Below, piece after piece: positions 41,690-56,600 of a stretch of DNA of 64,000 nt. Position numbers and translations under genes: made by a program. The stretch comes from Isoperla grammatica (taxonomy: Eukaryota; Arthropoda; Insecta; Plecoptera; Perlodidae): NCBI GenBank assembly GCA_945910005.1, contig CAMDTW010000563.1:50001-114000 (forward strand). The letters are read 5' to 3'. Position 1 is the stretch's first letter; each line of letters begins with the position of its first letter. The notes beneath the pieces are model-generated. The model worked only from the letters and a program-made list of their open reading frames with translations. It searched no databases and was not told the origin of the DNA.

Positions 41690-43286
41690 GTATTTGATAA
41701 ACCCTGCGCTAAGTCAGTGACATGAGAGCAACTACATGCAACATATGAAGACAACGCATGTTTCCTCGCATGTGAAGGTGACTGTACTTGATAAACCCTG
41801 CGCTAAGTCAGTGACATGAGTGCAACTACATGCAACATATGAAGACAATGCATGTTTCCTCGCTTGTGAAGGTAACTGTACTTGATAAACCCTGCGCTAA
41901 GTCAGGGACATGAGAGCAACTACAGTCAACATATTAGGACAACGCCTGTTTCCTCGCTTGTGAAGGTGACTGTACTTGATAAACCCTGCGCTAAGTCAGT
42001 GACATGAGAGCAACTACATGCAACATATGAAGACATCGCATGTTTCCTCGCTTGTGATGGTGACTGTACGTGATAAACCCTGCGCTAAGTCAGTGACATG
42101 AGAGCAACTACATGCAACATATGAAGACAACGCATGTTTTCTCGCTTGGGAAAGTTACTGTACGTGATATACCCTGCGCTAAGTCAGTGACATGAAGGCC
42201 AGTTCATGCAACATATGAAGACAACGCATGTTTCCTCGCTTGTGACGGTGACTGAACTTGATAAACCCTGCGCTAAGTCAGTGACATAAGAGCAACTACA
42301 TGCAACCAATGAAGACAACGCATGTTTCCTCGCTTGTGACGGTGACTGTACTAGATAAACCCTGCGCTAAGTCAGTGACATGAGAGCAACTACATGCAAC
42401 ATATGAAGACAACGCATGTTTCCTCGCTTGTGAAAGTGACTGTACGTGATAAACCCTGCGCTAAGTCAGTGACATGAGAGCAACTACATGCAACATATGA
42501 AGAGAATGAATGTTTCCTCGCTTGTGACGGTGACTGTACTTGATAAACCCTGCGCTAAGTCAGTGATATGAAAGCCACTTCATGCAACATATGAATACAA
42601 CGCATGTTTCCTCGCTTGTGAAGGTGACTGTACGTGATTAACCCTGCGCTAAGTCAGTGACATGACCGCAACAACATGCAACATATGAGGACAACGCATG
42701 TTTCCTCGCTTGTGAAGGTGACTGTACTTGATAAACCCTGCGCTAAGTAAGTGACATGAGAGCAACTTCATGCAACATATGAAGACAACGCATATTTCCT
42801 CGCTTGTGACGGTGACTGTACTTGATAAACCCTGCGCTAAGTCAGTGACATGAGAGCAACTACATGCAACGTATGAGGACAACGCATGTTTCCTCGCTTG
42901 TGAAAGTGACTGTACGTGATAAACCCTGCGCTAAGTCAGTGACATGAGAGCAACTACATGCAACATATGAAGAGAACGAATGTTTCCTCGCTTGTGACGG
43001 TGACTGTACTTGATAAACCCTGCGCTAAGTCAGTGATATGAAAGCCACTTCATGCAACATATGAATACAACGCATAATTCCTCGCTTGTGAAGGTGACTG
43101 TACTTGATAAACCCTGCGCTTAGTCAGTGACATGAAAGCCACTTCTTGAACATATTAGGACAACGCATGTTTCCTCGCTTGTGAAGGTGACTGTACTTGA
43201 TAAACCCTGCACTAAGTAAGTGACATGAGAGCAGCTACATGCAACATATGAAGACAAAGCATGTTTCCTCGCTTGTGAAGGTGACT
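41690..43286. repeat. 17-monomer group (1597 bp), block 3
   Basis: This is the counterpart of 5847-7443 at offset 35,843. Confidence 0.85.
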
Positions 43287-45910
43287 GTATTTGATAAACC
43301 CTGCGCTAAGTCAGTGACATGAGAGCAACTACATGCAACATATGAAGACAACGCATGTTTCCTCGCATGTGAAGGTGACTGTACTTGATAAACCCTGCGC
43401 TAAGTCAGTGACATGAGTGCAACTACATGCAACATATGAAGACAATGCATGTTTCCTCGCTTGTGAAGGTAACTGTACTTGATAAACCCTGCGCTAAGTC
43501 AGGGACATGAGAGCAACTACAGTCAACATATTAGGACAACGCATGTTTCCTCGCTTGTGAAGGTGACTGTACTTGATAAACCCTGCGCTAAGTCAGTGAC
43601 ATGAGAGCAACTACATGCAACATATGAAGACATCGCATGTTTCCTCGCTTGTGACGGTGACTGTACGTGATAAACCCTGCGCTTAGTTAGTGACATGAGA
43701 ACTACATGCAACATATGAAGACAACGCATGTTTCCTCGCTTGGGAAAGTTACTGTACGTTATATACCCTGCGCTAAGTCAGTGACATGAAGGCCAGTTCA
43801 TGCAACATATGAAGACAACGCATGTTTCCTCGCTTGTGACGGTGACTGAACTTGATAAACCCTGCGCTAAGTCAGTGACATAAGAGCAACTACATGCAAC
43901 ATATGAAGACAACGCATGTTTCCTCGCTTGTGAAAGTGACTGTACGTGATAAACCCTGCGCTTAGTCAGTGACATGAGAGCAACTACATGCAACATATGA
44001 AGAGAACGAATGTTTCCTCGCTTGTGACGGTGACTGTACTTGATAAACCCTGCGCTAAGTCAGTGATATGAAAGCCACTTCATGCAACATATGAATACAA
44101 CGCATGTTTCCGCGCTTGTGAGGGTGACTGTACGTGATTAACCCTGCGCTAAGTCAGTGACATGACCGCAACAACATGCAACATATGAGGACAACGCATG
44201 TTTCCTCGCTTGTGAAGGTGACTGTACTTGATAAACCCTGCGCTAAGTAAGTGACATGAGAGCAACGTCATGCAACATATGAAGACAACGCATATTTCCT
44301 CGCTTGTGACGGTGACTGTACTTGATAAACCCTGCGCTAAGTCAGTGACATGAGAGCAACTACATGCAACGTATGAGGACAACGCATGTTTCCTCGCTTG
44401 TGAAGGTAACTGTACTTGATAAACCCTGCGCTAAATCAGTGACATGAGAGCAACTACATGCAACATATGAAGACAACGCATGTTTCCTCGCTTGTGACGG
44501 TGACTGTACTTGATAAACCTTGCGCTAAGTCAGTGACATGAGAGCAACTACAAGCAACATATGAAGACAACGCATGTTTCCTCGCTTGTGACGGTGACTG
44601 TACTAGATAAACCCTGCGCTAAGTCATTGACATGAGAGCAACTACATGCAACATATGAAGACAACGCATGTTTCCTCGCTTGTGAAAGTGACTGTACGTG
44701 AAAAACCCTGCGCTATGTCAGTGACATGAGAGCAACTACATGCAACATATGAAGAGAACGAATGTTTTCTCGCTTGTGACGGTGACTGTACTTGATAAAC
44801 CCTGCGCTAAGTCAGTGATATGAAAGCCACTTCATGCAACATATGAAGACAACGCATGTTTCCTCGCTTGTGAAGGTGACTGTACGTGATTAACCCTGCG
44901 CTAAGTCAGTGACATGACCGCAACATCATGCAACATATGAGGACAACGCATGTTTCCTCGCTTGTGAAGGTGACTGTACTTGATAAACCCTGCGCTAAGT
45001 CAGTGACATGAGAGCAACTACATGCAACATATGAAGACAACGCATGTTTCCTCGCTTGTGACGGTGACTGTACTTGATAAACCCTGCGCTAAGTCAGTGA
45101 CATGAGAGCAACTACATGCAACATATGAGGACAACGCATGTTTCCTCGCTTGTGAAGGTGACTGTACTTGATAAACCCTGCGCTAAGTCAGTGACATGAG
45201 AGCAACTACATGCAACATATGAAGACAACGCATGTTTCCTCGCTTGTGACGGTGACTGTACTTGATAAACCCTGCGGTAAGTCAGTGACATGAGAGCAAC
45301 TACATGCAACATATGAAGACAACGCATGTTTCCTCGCTTGTGACGGTTACTGTACGTAATAAACCCTGCGCTAAGTCAGTGACATGAGTGCAACTACATG
45401 CAACATATGAGGACAACGCATGTTTCCTCGCTTGTGACGGTGACTGTACGTAATAAACCCTGCGCTAAGTCAGTGACATGAGTGCAACTACATGCAACAT
45501 ATGAAGACAACGCATGTTTCCTCGCTTGTGAAGGTGACTGTACTTGATAAACCCTGCGCTAAGTCAGTGACATGAAAGCCACTTCTTGAACATATTAGGA
45601 AACGCATGTTTCCTCGCTTGTGAAGGTGACTGTACTTGATAAACCCTGCGCTAAGTCAGTGACATGAAAGCCACTTCTTGAACATATTAGGACAACGCAT
45701 GTTTCTTCGCTTGTGAAGGTGACTGTACTTGATAAACCCTGCGCTAAGTCAGTGACATAAGAGCCACTTCTTGAACATATTGGGACAACGCATGTTTCCT
45801 CGCTTGTGAAGGTGACTGTACTTGATAAACCCTGCGCTAAGTCAGTGACATGAGAGCAACTACATGCAACATATAAGGACAACGCATGTTTCCTCGCTTG
45901 TGACGGTGAC

Positions 45911-48900
45911 TGTACTTGATAAACCCTGCGCTAAGTCAGTGACATGAGAGACACTTCATGCAACATATGAAGACAACGCATGTTTTCTCGCTTGTGAAGG
46001 TGACTGTACTTGATAAACCCTGCGCTAAGTCAGTGACATGAGAGCAACACATGCAACATATTAGGACAACGCATGTTTCCTCGCTTGTGACGGTGACTGT
46101 ACTAGAGAAACCCTGCGCTAAGTCAGTGACATGAGAGCAACTACATGCAACATATGAAGACAACGCATGTTTCCTCGCTTGTGACGGTGACTGTACTTGA
46201 TAAACCCTGCGCTAAGTCAGTGACATGAGTGCCACTTCATGCAACATATGAAGACAACGCATGTTTCCTCGCTTGTGAAGGTGACTGTACGTGATAAACC
46301 CTGCGCTAAGTCAGTGACATGAGAGCAACTACATGCAACATATAAGTACAACGCATATTTCCTCGCTTGTGACGGTGAATGTACTTGATACGCCCTGCGC
46401 TAAGTCAGTGACATGAGAGCAACTACATGCAACATATAAAGACAACGCATGTTTTCTCGCTTGTGACAGTGACTGTACTTGATAAACCCTGCGCTAAGTC
46501 AGTGACATATAAGCAACTACATGCAACATATAAAGACAACGCATGTTTTCTCGCTTGTGAAGGTGACTTTAAGTGATAAACCCTGCGCTTAGTCAGTGAC
46601 ATGAGAGCAACTACATGCAACATATGAAGACAACGCATGTTTCCTCGCTTGTGAAGGTGACTGTACTTGATAAACCCTGCGCTATGTCAGTGACATGAGA
46701 GCAACTACATGCAACATATGAAGACAAAGCATGTGTTCTCGCTTGTGAAGGTGACTGTACTTGATAAACCCTGCGCTAAGTCAGTGACATGAGAGCAACT
46801 ACATGCAACATATGAAGACAACGCATGTTTCCTCGCATGTGAAGGTGACTGTACTTGATAAACCCTGCGCTAAGTCAGTGACATGAGAGCAACTACATGC
46901 AACATATGAAGACAATGCATGTTTCCTCGCTTGTGAAGGTGACTGTACTTGATAAACCCTGCGCTAAGTCAGTGACATGAGAGCAACTACATGCAACATA
47001 TTAGGACAACGCATGTTTCCTCGCTTGTGAAGGTGACTGTACTTGATAAACCCTGCGCAAAGTCAGTGACATGAGAGCCACTTCTTGAACATATTAGCAC
47101 AACGCATGTTTCCTCGCTTGTGAAGGTGACTGTACTTGATAAACCCTGCGCTAAGTCAGTGACATGAAAGCCACTTCTTGAACATATTAGGACAACGCAT
47201 GTTTCCTCGCTTGTGAAGGTGACTGTTCTTGATAAACCCTGCGCTAAGTCAGTGACATGAGAGCAACTACATGCAACATATGAAGACAACGCATTTTTCC
47301 TCGCTTGTGAAGGTGACTGTACTTGATAAACCCTGCGCTTAGTCAGTGACATGAGAGCAACTACATGCAACATATGAAGACAACGCTTGTTTCCTCGCTT
47401 GTGAAGGTGACTGTACTTGATAAACCCTGCGCTAAGTCAGTGACATGAAAGCAACTACTTGCAACATATGAAGACAACGCATGTTTCCTCGCTTGTGAAG
47501 GTGACTGTACTTGATAAACCCTGCGCTAAGTCAGTGACATGAGAGCAACTACATGCAACATATAAGGACAACGCATGTTTCCTCGCTTGTGACGGTGACT
47601 GTACTTGATAAACCCTGCGCTAAGTCAGTGACATGAGAGCCACTTCATGCAACATATGAAGACAACGCATGTTTCCTCGCTTGTGAAGGTGACTGTACTT
47701 GATAAACCCTGCGCTAAGTCAGTGACATGAGAGCAACAACATGCAACATATGAAGACATCGCATGTTTCCTCGCTTGTGACGGTGAATGTACTTGATAAA
47801 CCCTGCGCTTAGTCAGTGACATGAGAGCAACTACATGCAACATATAAAGACAACGCATGTTTTCTCGCTTGTGACGGTGACTGTACTTGATAAACCCTGC
47901 GCTAAGTCAGTGACATAAGAGCAACTACATGCAACATATAAAGACAACGCATGTTTCCTCGCTTGTGAAGGTGACTTCACGTGATAAACCCTGCGCTTAG
48001 TCAGTGACATGAGAGCAACTACATGCAACATATGAAGACATCGCATGTTTCCTCGCTTGTGAAGGTGACTGTACTTGATAAACCCTGCGCTAAGTCAGTG
48101 ACATGAGAGCAACTACATGCAACATATGAAGACAACGCATGTTTCCTCGCTTGTGAAGGTGACTGTACTTGATAAACCCTGCGCTAAGTCAGTGACATGA
48201 AAGCCATTTCTTACACATATTAGGACAACGCATGTTTCCTCGCTTGTAAAGGTGACTGTACTTGATAAACCCTGCGCTAAGTCAGTGACATGAAAGCCAC
48301 TTCTTGAACATATTAGGACAACGCATGTTTCCTCGCTTGTGAAGGTGACTGTACTTGATAAACCCTGCACTAAGTAAGTGACATGAGAGCAACTACATGC
48401 AACATATGAAGACAAAGCATGTTTCCTCGCTTGTGAAGGTGACTGTATTTGATAAACCCTGCGCTAAGTCAGTGACATGAGAGCAACTACATGCAACATA
48501 TGAAGACAACGCATGTTTTCTCGCATGTGAAGGTGACTGTACTTGATAAACCCTGCGCTAAGTCAGTGACATGAGTGCAACTACATGCAACATATGAAGA
48601 CAATGCATGTTTCCTCGCTTGTGAAGGTAACTGTACTTGATAAACCCTGCGCTAAGTCAGGGACATGAGAGCAACTACAGTCAACATATTAGGACAACGC
48701 ATGTTTCCTCGCTTGTGAAGGTGACTGTACTTGATAAACCCTGCGCTAAGTCAGTGACATGAGAGCAACTACATGCAACATATGAAGACATCGCATGTTT
48801 CCTCGCTTGTGACGGTGACTGTACGTGATAAACCCTGCGCTAAGTCAGTGACATGAGAGCAACTACATGCAACATATGAAGACAACGCATGTTTCCTCGC

Positions 48901-49757
48901 TTGGGAAAGTTACTGTACGTGATATACCCTGCGCTAAGTCAGTGACATGAAGGCCAGTTCATGCAACATATGAAGACAACGCATGTTTCCTCGCTTGTGA
49001 CGGTGACTGAACTTGATAAACCCTGCGCTAAGTCAGTGACATAAGAGCAACTACATGCAACCAATGAAGACAACGCATGTTTCCTCGCTTGTGAAGGTGA
49101 CTGTACGTGATTAACCCTGCGCTAAGTCAGTGACATGACCGCAACAACATGCAACATATGAGGAAAACGCATGTTTGTCGCTTGTGAAGGTGACTGTACT
49201 TGATAAACCCTGCGCTAAGTAAGTGACATGAGAGCAACTTCATGCAACATATGAAGACAACGCATATTTCCTCGCTTGTGAAGGTGACTGTACGTGATTA
49301 ACCCTGCGCTAAGTCAGTGACATGACCGCAACAACATGCAACATATAAGGACAACGCATGTTTCCTCGCTTGTGAAGGTGACTGTACTTGATAAACCCTG
49401 CGCAATGTCAGTGACATGAGAGCAACTACATGCAACATATGAAGACAAAGCATGTTTCCTCGCTTGTGAAGGTGACTGTACTTGATAAACCCTGCGCTAA
49501 GTCAGTGACATGAGAGCAACTACATGCAACATATGAAGACAACGCATGTTTCCTCGCATGTGAAGGTGACTGTACGTGATAAACCCTGCGCTAAGTCAGT
49601 GACATGAGAGCAACTACATGAAACATATGAAGACAACGCATGTTTCCTCGCTTGTGAAGGTGACTGTACTTGATAAACCCTGCGCTAAGTCAGTGACATG
49701 AAAGCCACTTCTTAAACATATTAGGACAACTCATGTTTCCTCGCTTGTGAAGGTGAG
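45911..49757. repeat. 41-monomer unit, block 3 copy 1 (3847 bp)
   Basis: This corresponds to 10068-13726 but keeps the two monomers missing there; TTTTCTCGCATGTG is visible near 48,515. It carries private changes: A at 46344 (G in the counterpart), G at 49177 within GTTTGTCGC, and A at 49347. Confidence 0.92.
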
Positions 49758-52700
49758 TGTACTTGATAAACCCTGCGCTAAGTCAGTGACATGAGAGACA
49801 CTTCATGCAACATATGAAGACAACGCATGTTTTCTCGCTTGTGAAGGTGACTGTACTTGATAAACCCTGCGCTAAGTCAGTGACATGAGAGCAACACATG
49901 CAACATATTAGGACAACGCATGTTTCCTCGCTTGTGACGGTGACTGTACTAGAGAAACCCTGCGCTAAGTCAGTGACATGAGAGCAACTACATGCAACAT
50001 ATGAAGACAACGCATGTTTCCTCGCTTGTGACGGTGACTGTACTTGATAAACCCTGCGCTAAGTCAGTGACATGAGTGCCACTTCATGCAACATATGAAG
50101 ACAACGCATGTTTCCTCGCTTGTGAAGGTGACTGTACGTGATAAACCCTGCGCTAAGTCAGTGACATGAGAGCAACTACATGCAACATATGAGTACAACG
50201 CATATTTCCTCGCTTGTGACGGTGAATGTACTTGATACGCCCTGCGCTAAGTCAGTGACATGAGAGCAACTACATGCAACATATAAAGACAACGCATGTT
50301 TTCTCGCTTGTGACAGTGACTGTACTTGATAAACCCTGCGCTAAGTCAGTGACATATAAGCAACTACATGCAACATATAAAGACAACGCATGTTTTCTCG
50401 CTTGTGAAGGTGACTTTAAGTGATAAACCCTGCGCTTAGTCAGTGACATGAGAGCAACTACATGCAACATATGAAGACAACGCATGTTTCCTCGCTTGTG
50501 AAGGTGACTGTACTTGATAAACCCTGCGCTATGTCAGTGACATGAGAGCAACTACATGCAACATATGAAGACAAAGCATGTGTTCTCGCTTGTGAAGGTG
50601 ACTGTACTTGATAAACCCTGCGCTAAGTCAGTGACATGAGAGCAACTACATGCAACATATGAAGACAACGCATGTTTCCTCGCATGTGAAGGTGACTGTA
50701 CTTGATAAACCCTGCGCTAAGTCAGTGACATGAGAGCAACTACATGCAACATATGAAGACAATGCATGTTTCCTCGCTTGTGAAGGTGACTGTACTTGAT
50801 AAACCCTGCGCTAAGTCAGTGACATGAGAGCAACTACATGCAACATATTAGGACAACGCATGTTTCCTCGCTTGTGAAGGTGACTGTACTTGATAAACCC
50901 TGCGCTAAGTCAGTGACATGAAAGCCACTTCTTGAACATATTAGGACAACGCATGTTTCCTCGCTTGTGAAGGTGACTGTACTTGATAAACCCTGCGCTA
51001 AGTCAGTGACATGAAAGCCACTTCTTGAACATATTAGGACAACGCATGTTTCCTCGCTTGTGAAGGTGACTGTTCTTGATAAACCCTGCGCTAAGTCAGT
51101 GACATGAGAGCAACTACATGCAACATATGAAGACAACGCATTTTTCCTCGCTTGTGAAGGTGACTGTACTTGATAAACCCTGCGCTTAGTCAGTGACATG
51201 AGAGCAACTACATGCAACATATGAAGACAACGCTTGTTTCCTCGCTTGTGAAGGTGACTGTACTTGATAAACCCTGCGCTAAGTCAGTGACATGAAAGCA
51301 ACTACTTGCAACATATGAAGACAACGCATGTTTCCTCGCTTGTGAAGGTGACTGTACTTGATAAACCCTGCGCTAAGTCAGTGACATGAGAGCAACTACA
51401 TGCAACATATAAGGACAACGCATGTTTCCTCGCTTGTGACGGTGACTGTACTTGATAAACCCTGCGCTAAGTCAGTGACATGAGAGCCACTTCATGCAAC
51501 ATATGAAGACAACGCATGTTTCCTCGCTTGTGAAGGTGACTGTACTTGATAAACCCTGCGCTAAGTCAGTGACATGAGAGCAACAACATGCAACATATGA
51601 AGACATCGCATGTTTCCTCGCTTGTGACGGTGAATGTACTTGATAAACCCTGCGCTTAGTCAGTGACATGAGAGCAACTACATGCAACATATAAAGACAA
51701 CGCATGTTTTCTCGCTTGTGACGGTGACTGTACTTGATAAACCCTGCGCTAAGTCAGTGACATAAGAGCAACTACATGCAACATATAAAGACAACGCATG
51801 TTTCCTCGCTTGTGAAGGTGACTTCACGTGATAAACCCTGCGCTTAGTCAGTGACATGAGAGCAACTACATGCAACATATGAAGACATCGCATGTTTCCT
51901 CGCTTGTGAAGGTGACTGTACTTGATAAACCCTGCGCTAAGTCAGTGACATGAGAGCAACTACATGCAACATATGAAGACAACGCATGTTTCCTCGCTTG
52001 TGAAGGTGACTGTACTTGATAAACCCTGCGCTAAGTCAGTGACATGAAAGCCATTTCTTACACATATTAGGACAACGCATGTTTCCTCGCTTGTAAAGGT
52101 GACTGTACTTGATAAACCCTGCGCTAAGTCAGTGACATGAAAGCCACTTCTTGAACATATTAGGACAACGCATGTTTCCTCGCTTGTGAAGGTGACTGTA
52201 CTTGATAAACCCTGCACTAAGTAAGTGACATGAGAGCAACTACATGCAACATATGAAGACAAAGCATGTTTCCTCGCTTGTGAAGGTGACTGTATTTGAT
52301 AAACCCTGCGCTAAGTCAGTGACATGAGAGCAACTACATGCAACATATGAAGACAACGCATGTTTTCTCGCATGTGAAGGTGACTGTACTTGATAAACCC
52401 TGCGCTAAGTCAGTGACATGAGTGCAACTACATGCAACATATGAAGACAATGCATGTTTCCTCGCTTGTGAAGGTAACTGTACTTGATAAACCCTGCGCT
52501 AAGTCAGGGACATGAGAGCAACTACAGTCAACATATTAGGACAACGCATGTTTCCTCGCTTGTGAAGGTGACTGTACTTGATAAACCCTGCGCTAAGTCA
52601 GTGACATGAGAGCAACTACATGCAACATATGAAGACATCGCATGTTTCCTCGCTTGTGACGGTGACTGTACGTGATAAACCCTGCGCTAAGTCAGTGACA

Positions 52701-53604
52701 TGAGAGCAACTACATGCAACATATGAAGACAACGCATGTTTCCTCGCTTGGGAAAGTTACTGTACGTGATATACCCTGCGCTAAGTCAGTGACATGAAGG
52801 CCAGTTCATGCAACATATGAAGACAACGCATGTTTCCTCGCTTGTGACGGTGACTGAACTTGATAAACCCTGCGCTAAGTCAGTGACATAAGAGCAACTA
52901 CATGCAACCAATGAAGACAACGCATGTTTCCTCGCTTGTGAAGGTGACTGTACGTGATTAACCCTGCGCTAAGTCAGTGACATGACCGCAACAACATGCA
53001 ACATATGAGGAAAACGCATGTTTTTCGCTTGTGAAGGTGACTGTACTTGATAAACCCTGCGCTAAGTAAGTGACATGAGAGCAACTTCATGCAACATATG
53101 AAGACAACGCATATTTCCTCGCTTGTGAAGGTGACTGTACGTGATTAACCCTGCGCTAAGTCAGTGACATGACCGCAACAACATGCAACATATTAGGACA
53201 ACGCATGTTTCCTCGCTTGTGAAGGTGACTGTACTTGATAAACCCTGCGCAATGTCAGTGACATGAGAGCAACTACATGCAACATATGAAGACAAAGCAT
53301 GTTTCCTCGCTTGTGAAGGTGACTGTACTTGATAAACCCTGCGCTAAGTCAGTGACATGAGAGCAACTACATGCAACATATGAAGACAACGCATGTTTCC
53401 TCGCATGTGAAGGTGACTGTACGTGATAAACCCTGCGCTAAGTCAGTGACATGAGAGCAACTACATGAAACATATGAAGACAACGCATGTTTCCTCGCTT
53501 GTGAAGGTGACTGTACTTGATAAACCCTGCGCTAAGTCAGTGACATGAAAGCCACTTCTTAAACATATTAGGACAACTCATGTTTCCTCGCTTGTGAAGG
53601 TGAG
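49758..53604. repeat. 41-monomer unit, block 3 copy 2 (3847 bp)
   Basis: This corresponds to 13727-17573 at offset 36,031. It contains a short cluster of three changes (50906, 50922, 50945) that makes one monomer match its downstream neighbour, the mark of a local conversion event. Confidence 0.92.
50906..50945. other. Minimal gene-conversion tract (about 40 bp)
   Basis: Relative to 14875-14914, and to 11.2 and 47.06 kb, three linked substitutions occur: CGCAAAG to CGCTAAG, GAGAGCC to GAAAGCC, and TAGCAC to TAGGAC. Each new base is what the next monomer downstream carries, so templated transfer is more likely than three independent mutations. Confidence 0.75.
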
Positions 53605-56600
53605 TGTACTTGATAAACCCTGCGCTAAGTCAGTGACATGAAAGCCACTTCTTTAACATATTAGGACAACGCATGTTTCCTCGCTTGTGAAGGTGACTGT
53701 ACTTGATAAACCCTGCGCTAAGTCAGTGACATAAGAGCAACTACATGCAACATATGAAGACAACGCATGTTTCCTCGCTTGTGAAGGTGACTGTACTTGA
53801 TAAACCCTGCGCTTAGTCAGTGACATGAGAGCAACAACATGCAACATATGAAGACAACGCTTGTTTCCTCGCTCTTGAAGGTGACTGTACTTGATAAACC
53901 CTGCGCTAAGTCAGTGACATGAGAGCAACTACATGCAACATATGAAGACAACGCATGTTTCCTCGCATGTGAAGGTGACTGTACTTGATAAACCCTGCGC
54001 TAAGTCAGTGACATGAGAGCAACTACATGCAACATATGAAGACAATGCATGTTTCCTCGCTTGTGAAGGTGACTGTACTTGATAAACCCTGCGCTAAGTC
54101 AGTGACATGAGAGCAACTACATGCAACATATTAGGACAACGCATGTTTCCTCGCTTGTGAAGGTGACTGTACTTGATAAATCCTGCGCTAAGTCAGTGAC
54201 ATGAGAGCAACTACATGCAACATATGAAGACATCGCATGTTTCCTCGCTTGTGACGGTGACTGTACGTGATAAACCCTGCGCTAAGTCAGTGACATGAGA
54301 GCAACTACATGCAACATATGAAGACAACGCATGTTTCCTTGCTTGGGAAAGTTACTGTACGTGATATACCCTGCGCTAAGTCAGTGACATGAAGGCCTGT
54401 TCATGCAACATATGAGGACAACGCATGTTTTCTCGCTTGTGACGGTGACTGAACTTGATAAACAATGCGCTAAGTCAGTGACATAAGAGCAACTACATGC
54501 AACCAATGAGGACAACGCATGTTTCCTCGCTTGTGACGATGACTGTACTAGATAAACCCTGCGCTAAGTCAGTGACATGAGAGCAACTACATGCAACATA
54601 TGAAGACAACGCATGTTTCCTCGCTTGTGAAAGTGACTGTACGTGATAAACCCTAAGCTAAGTCAGTGACATGAGAGCAACTACATGCAACATATGAAGA
54701 GAACGAATGTTTCCTCGCTTGTGACGGTGACTGTACTTGATAAACCCTGCGCTAAGTCAGTGATATGAAAGCCACTTAATGCAACATATTAAGACAACGC
54801 ATGTTTCCTCGCTTGTGAAGGTGACTGTACGTGATAAACCCTGCGCTAAGTCAGTGACATGAGAGCAACTACATGCAACATATGAGGACAACGCATGTTT
54901 CATCGCTTGTGAAGGTGACTGTACTTGATAAACCCTGCGCTAAGTCAGTGACATGAGAGCAACTACATGCAACATATGAAGACAACGCATGTTTCCTTGC
55001 TTGTGACGGTGTCTGTACTTGATAAACCCTGCGCTAAGTCAGTGACATGAGAGCAACTACATGCAACATATGAAGACAACGCATGTTTCCTCGCTTGTGA
55101 CGGTGACTGTACTTGATAAACCCTGCGCTAAGTCAGTGACATGAAAGCAACTACTTGCAACATATGAAGACAACGCATGTTTCCTCGCGTGTGAAGGTGA
55201 CCGTACTTGATAAACCCTGCGCTAAGTCAGTGACATGAGAGCCATTTCTTACACATATTAGGACAACGCATGTTTCCTCGCTTGTGAAGGTGACTGTACT
55301 TGATAAACCCTGCGCTAAGTCAGTGACATGAAAGCCACTTCTGTAACATATTAGACCAACGCATGTTTCCTCGCTTGTGAAGGTGACTGTACTTGATAAA
55401 CCCTGCGCTAAGTCAGTGACATGAGAGCAACAACATTCAACATATGAAGACAACGCATGTTTCCTCGCTTGTAAAAGTGACTGTACGTGATAAACCTTGC
55501 GCTAAGTCAGTGACATGAGAGCAACTACATGCAACATATGAAGAGAAAGAATGTTTCCTCGCTTGTGACGGTGACTGTACTTGATAAACCCTGCGCTAAG
55601 TCAGTGATATGAAAGCCACTTCATGCAACATATGAAGACAACGCATGTTTCCTCGATTGTGAAGGTGACTGTACGTGATAAACCCTGCGCTAAGTCAGTG
55701 ACATGACCGCAACAACATGCAACATATGAGGACAACGCATGTTTCCTCGCTTGTGAAGGTGACTGTACTTGATAAACCCTGCGCTAAGTCAGTGACATGA
55801 GAGCAACTACATGCAAACATATGAAGACAACGCATGTTTCCACGCTTAAGACGGTGACTGTACTTGATAAACCCTGCGCTAAGTCAGTGACATGAGAGCA
55901 ACTACATGCAACATATGAGGACAACGCATGTTTCCTCGCTTGTGAAGGTGACTGTACTTGATAAACCCTGCGCTAAGTCAGTGACATGAGAGCAACTACA
56001 TGCAACATATGAAGACAACGCATGTTTCCTCGCTTGTGACGGTGACTGTACTTGATAAACCCTGCGCTAAGTCAGTGACATGAGAGCAACTACATGAAAC
56101 ATATGAAGACAACGCATGTTTCCTCGCTTGTGACGGTTACTGTACGTAATAAACCGTGCGCTAAGTCAGTGACATGAGTGCAACTACATGCAACATATGA
56201 AGACAACGCATGTTTCCTCGCTTGTGAAGGTGACTGTACTTGATAAACCCTGCGCTAAGTCAGTGACATGAAAGCCACTTCTTGAACATATTGGGACAAC
56301 GCATGTTTCCTCGCTTGTGAAGGTGACTGTACTTGATAAACCCTGCGCTAAGTCAGTGACATGAAAGCCACTTCTTGAACATATTAGGACAACGCATGTT
56401 TCCTCGCTTGTGAAGGTGACTGTACTTTATAAACCCTGCGCTAAGTCAGTGACATAAGAGCAACTACATGCAACATATGAAGGCAACGCATGTTTCCTCG
56501 CTTGTGAAGGTGACTGTACTTGATAAACCCTGCGCTAAGTCAGTGACATGAGAGCAACTACATGCAACATATAAGGACAACGCATGTTTCCTCGCTTGTG

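Larger units (their letters stand above)
35844..54607. repeat. Block 3 (18.8 kb), copy of block 1
   Basis: This is collinear with 1-18576 throughout. It is 188 bp longer because it keeps two monomers, near 48.5 kb, that block 1 lacks near 12.6 kb. Its AAACCCTAA head is at 35884. I noticed only isolated substitutions, for example the adjacent two-base change at 39921-39922 relative to 4078-4079, and T to A at 49347 relative to 13316. Confidence 0.92.
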
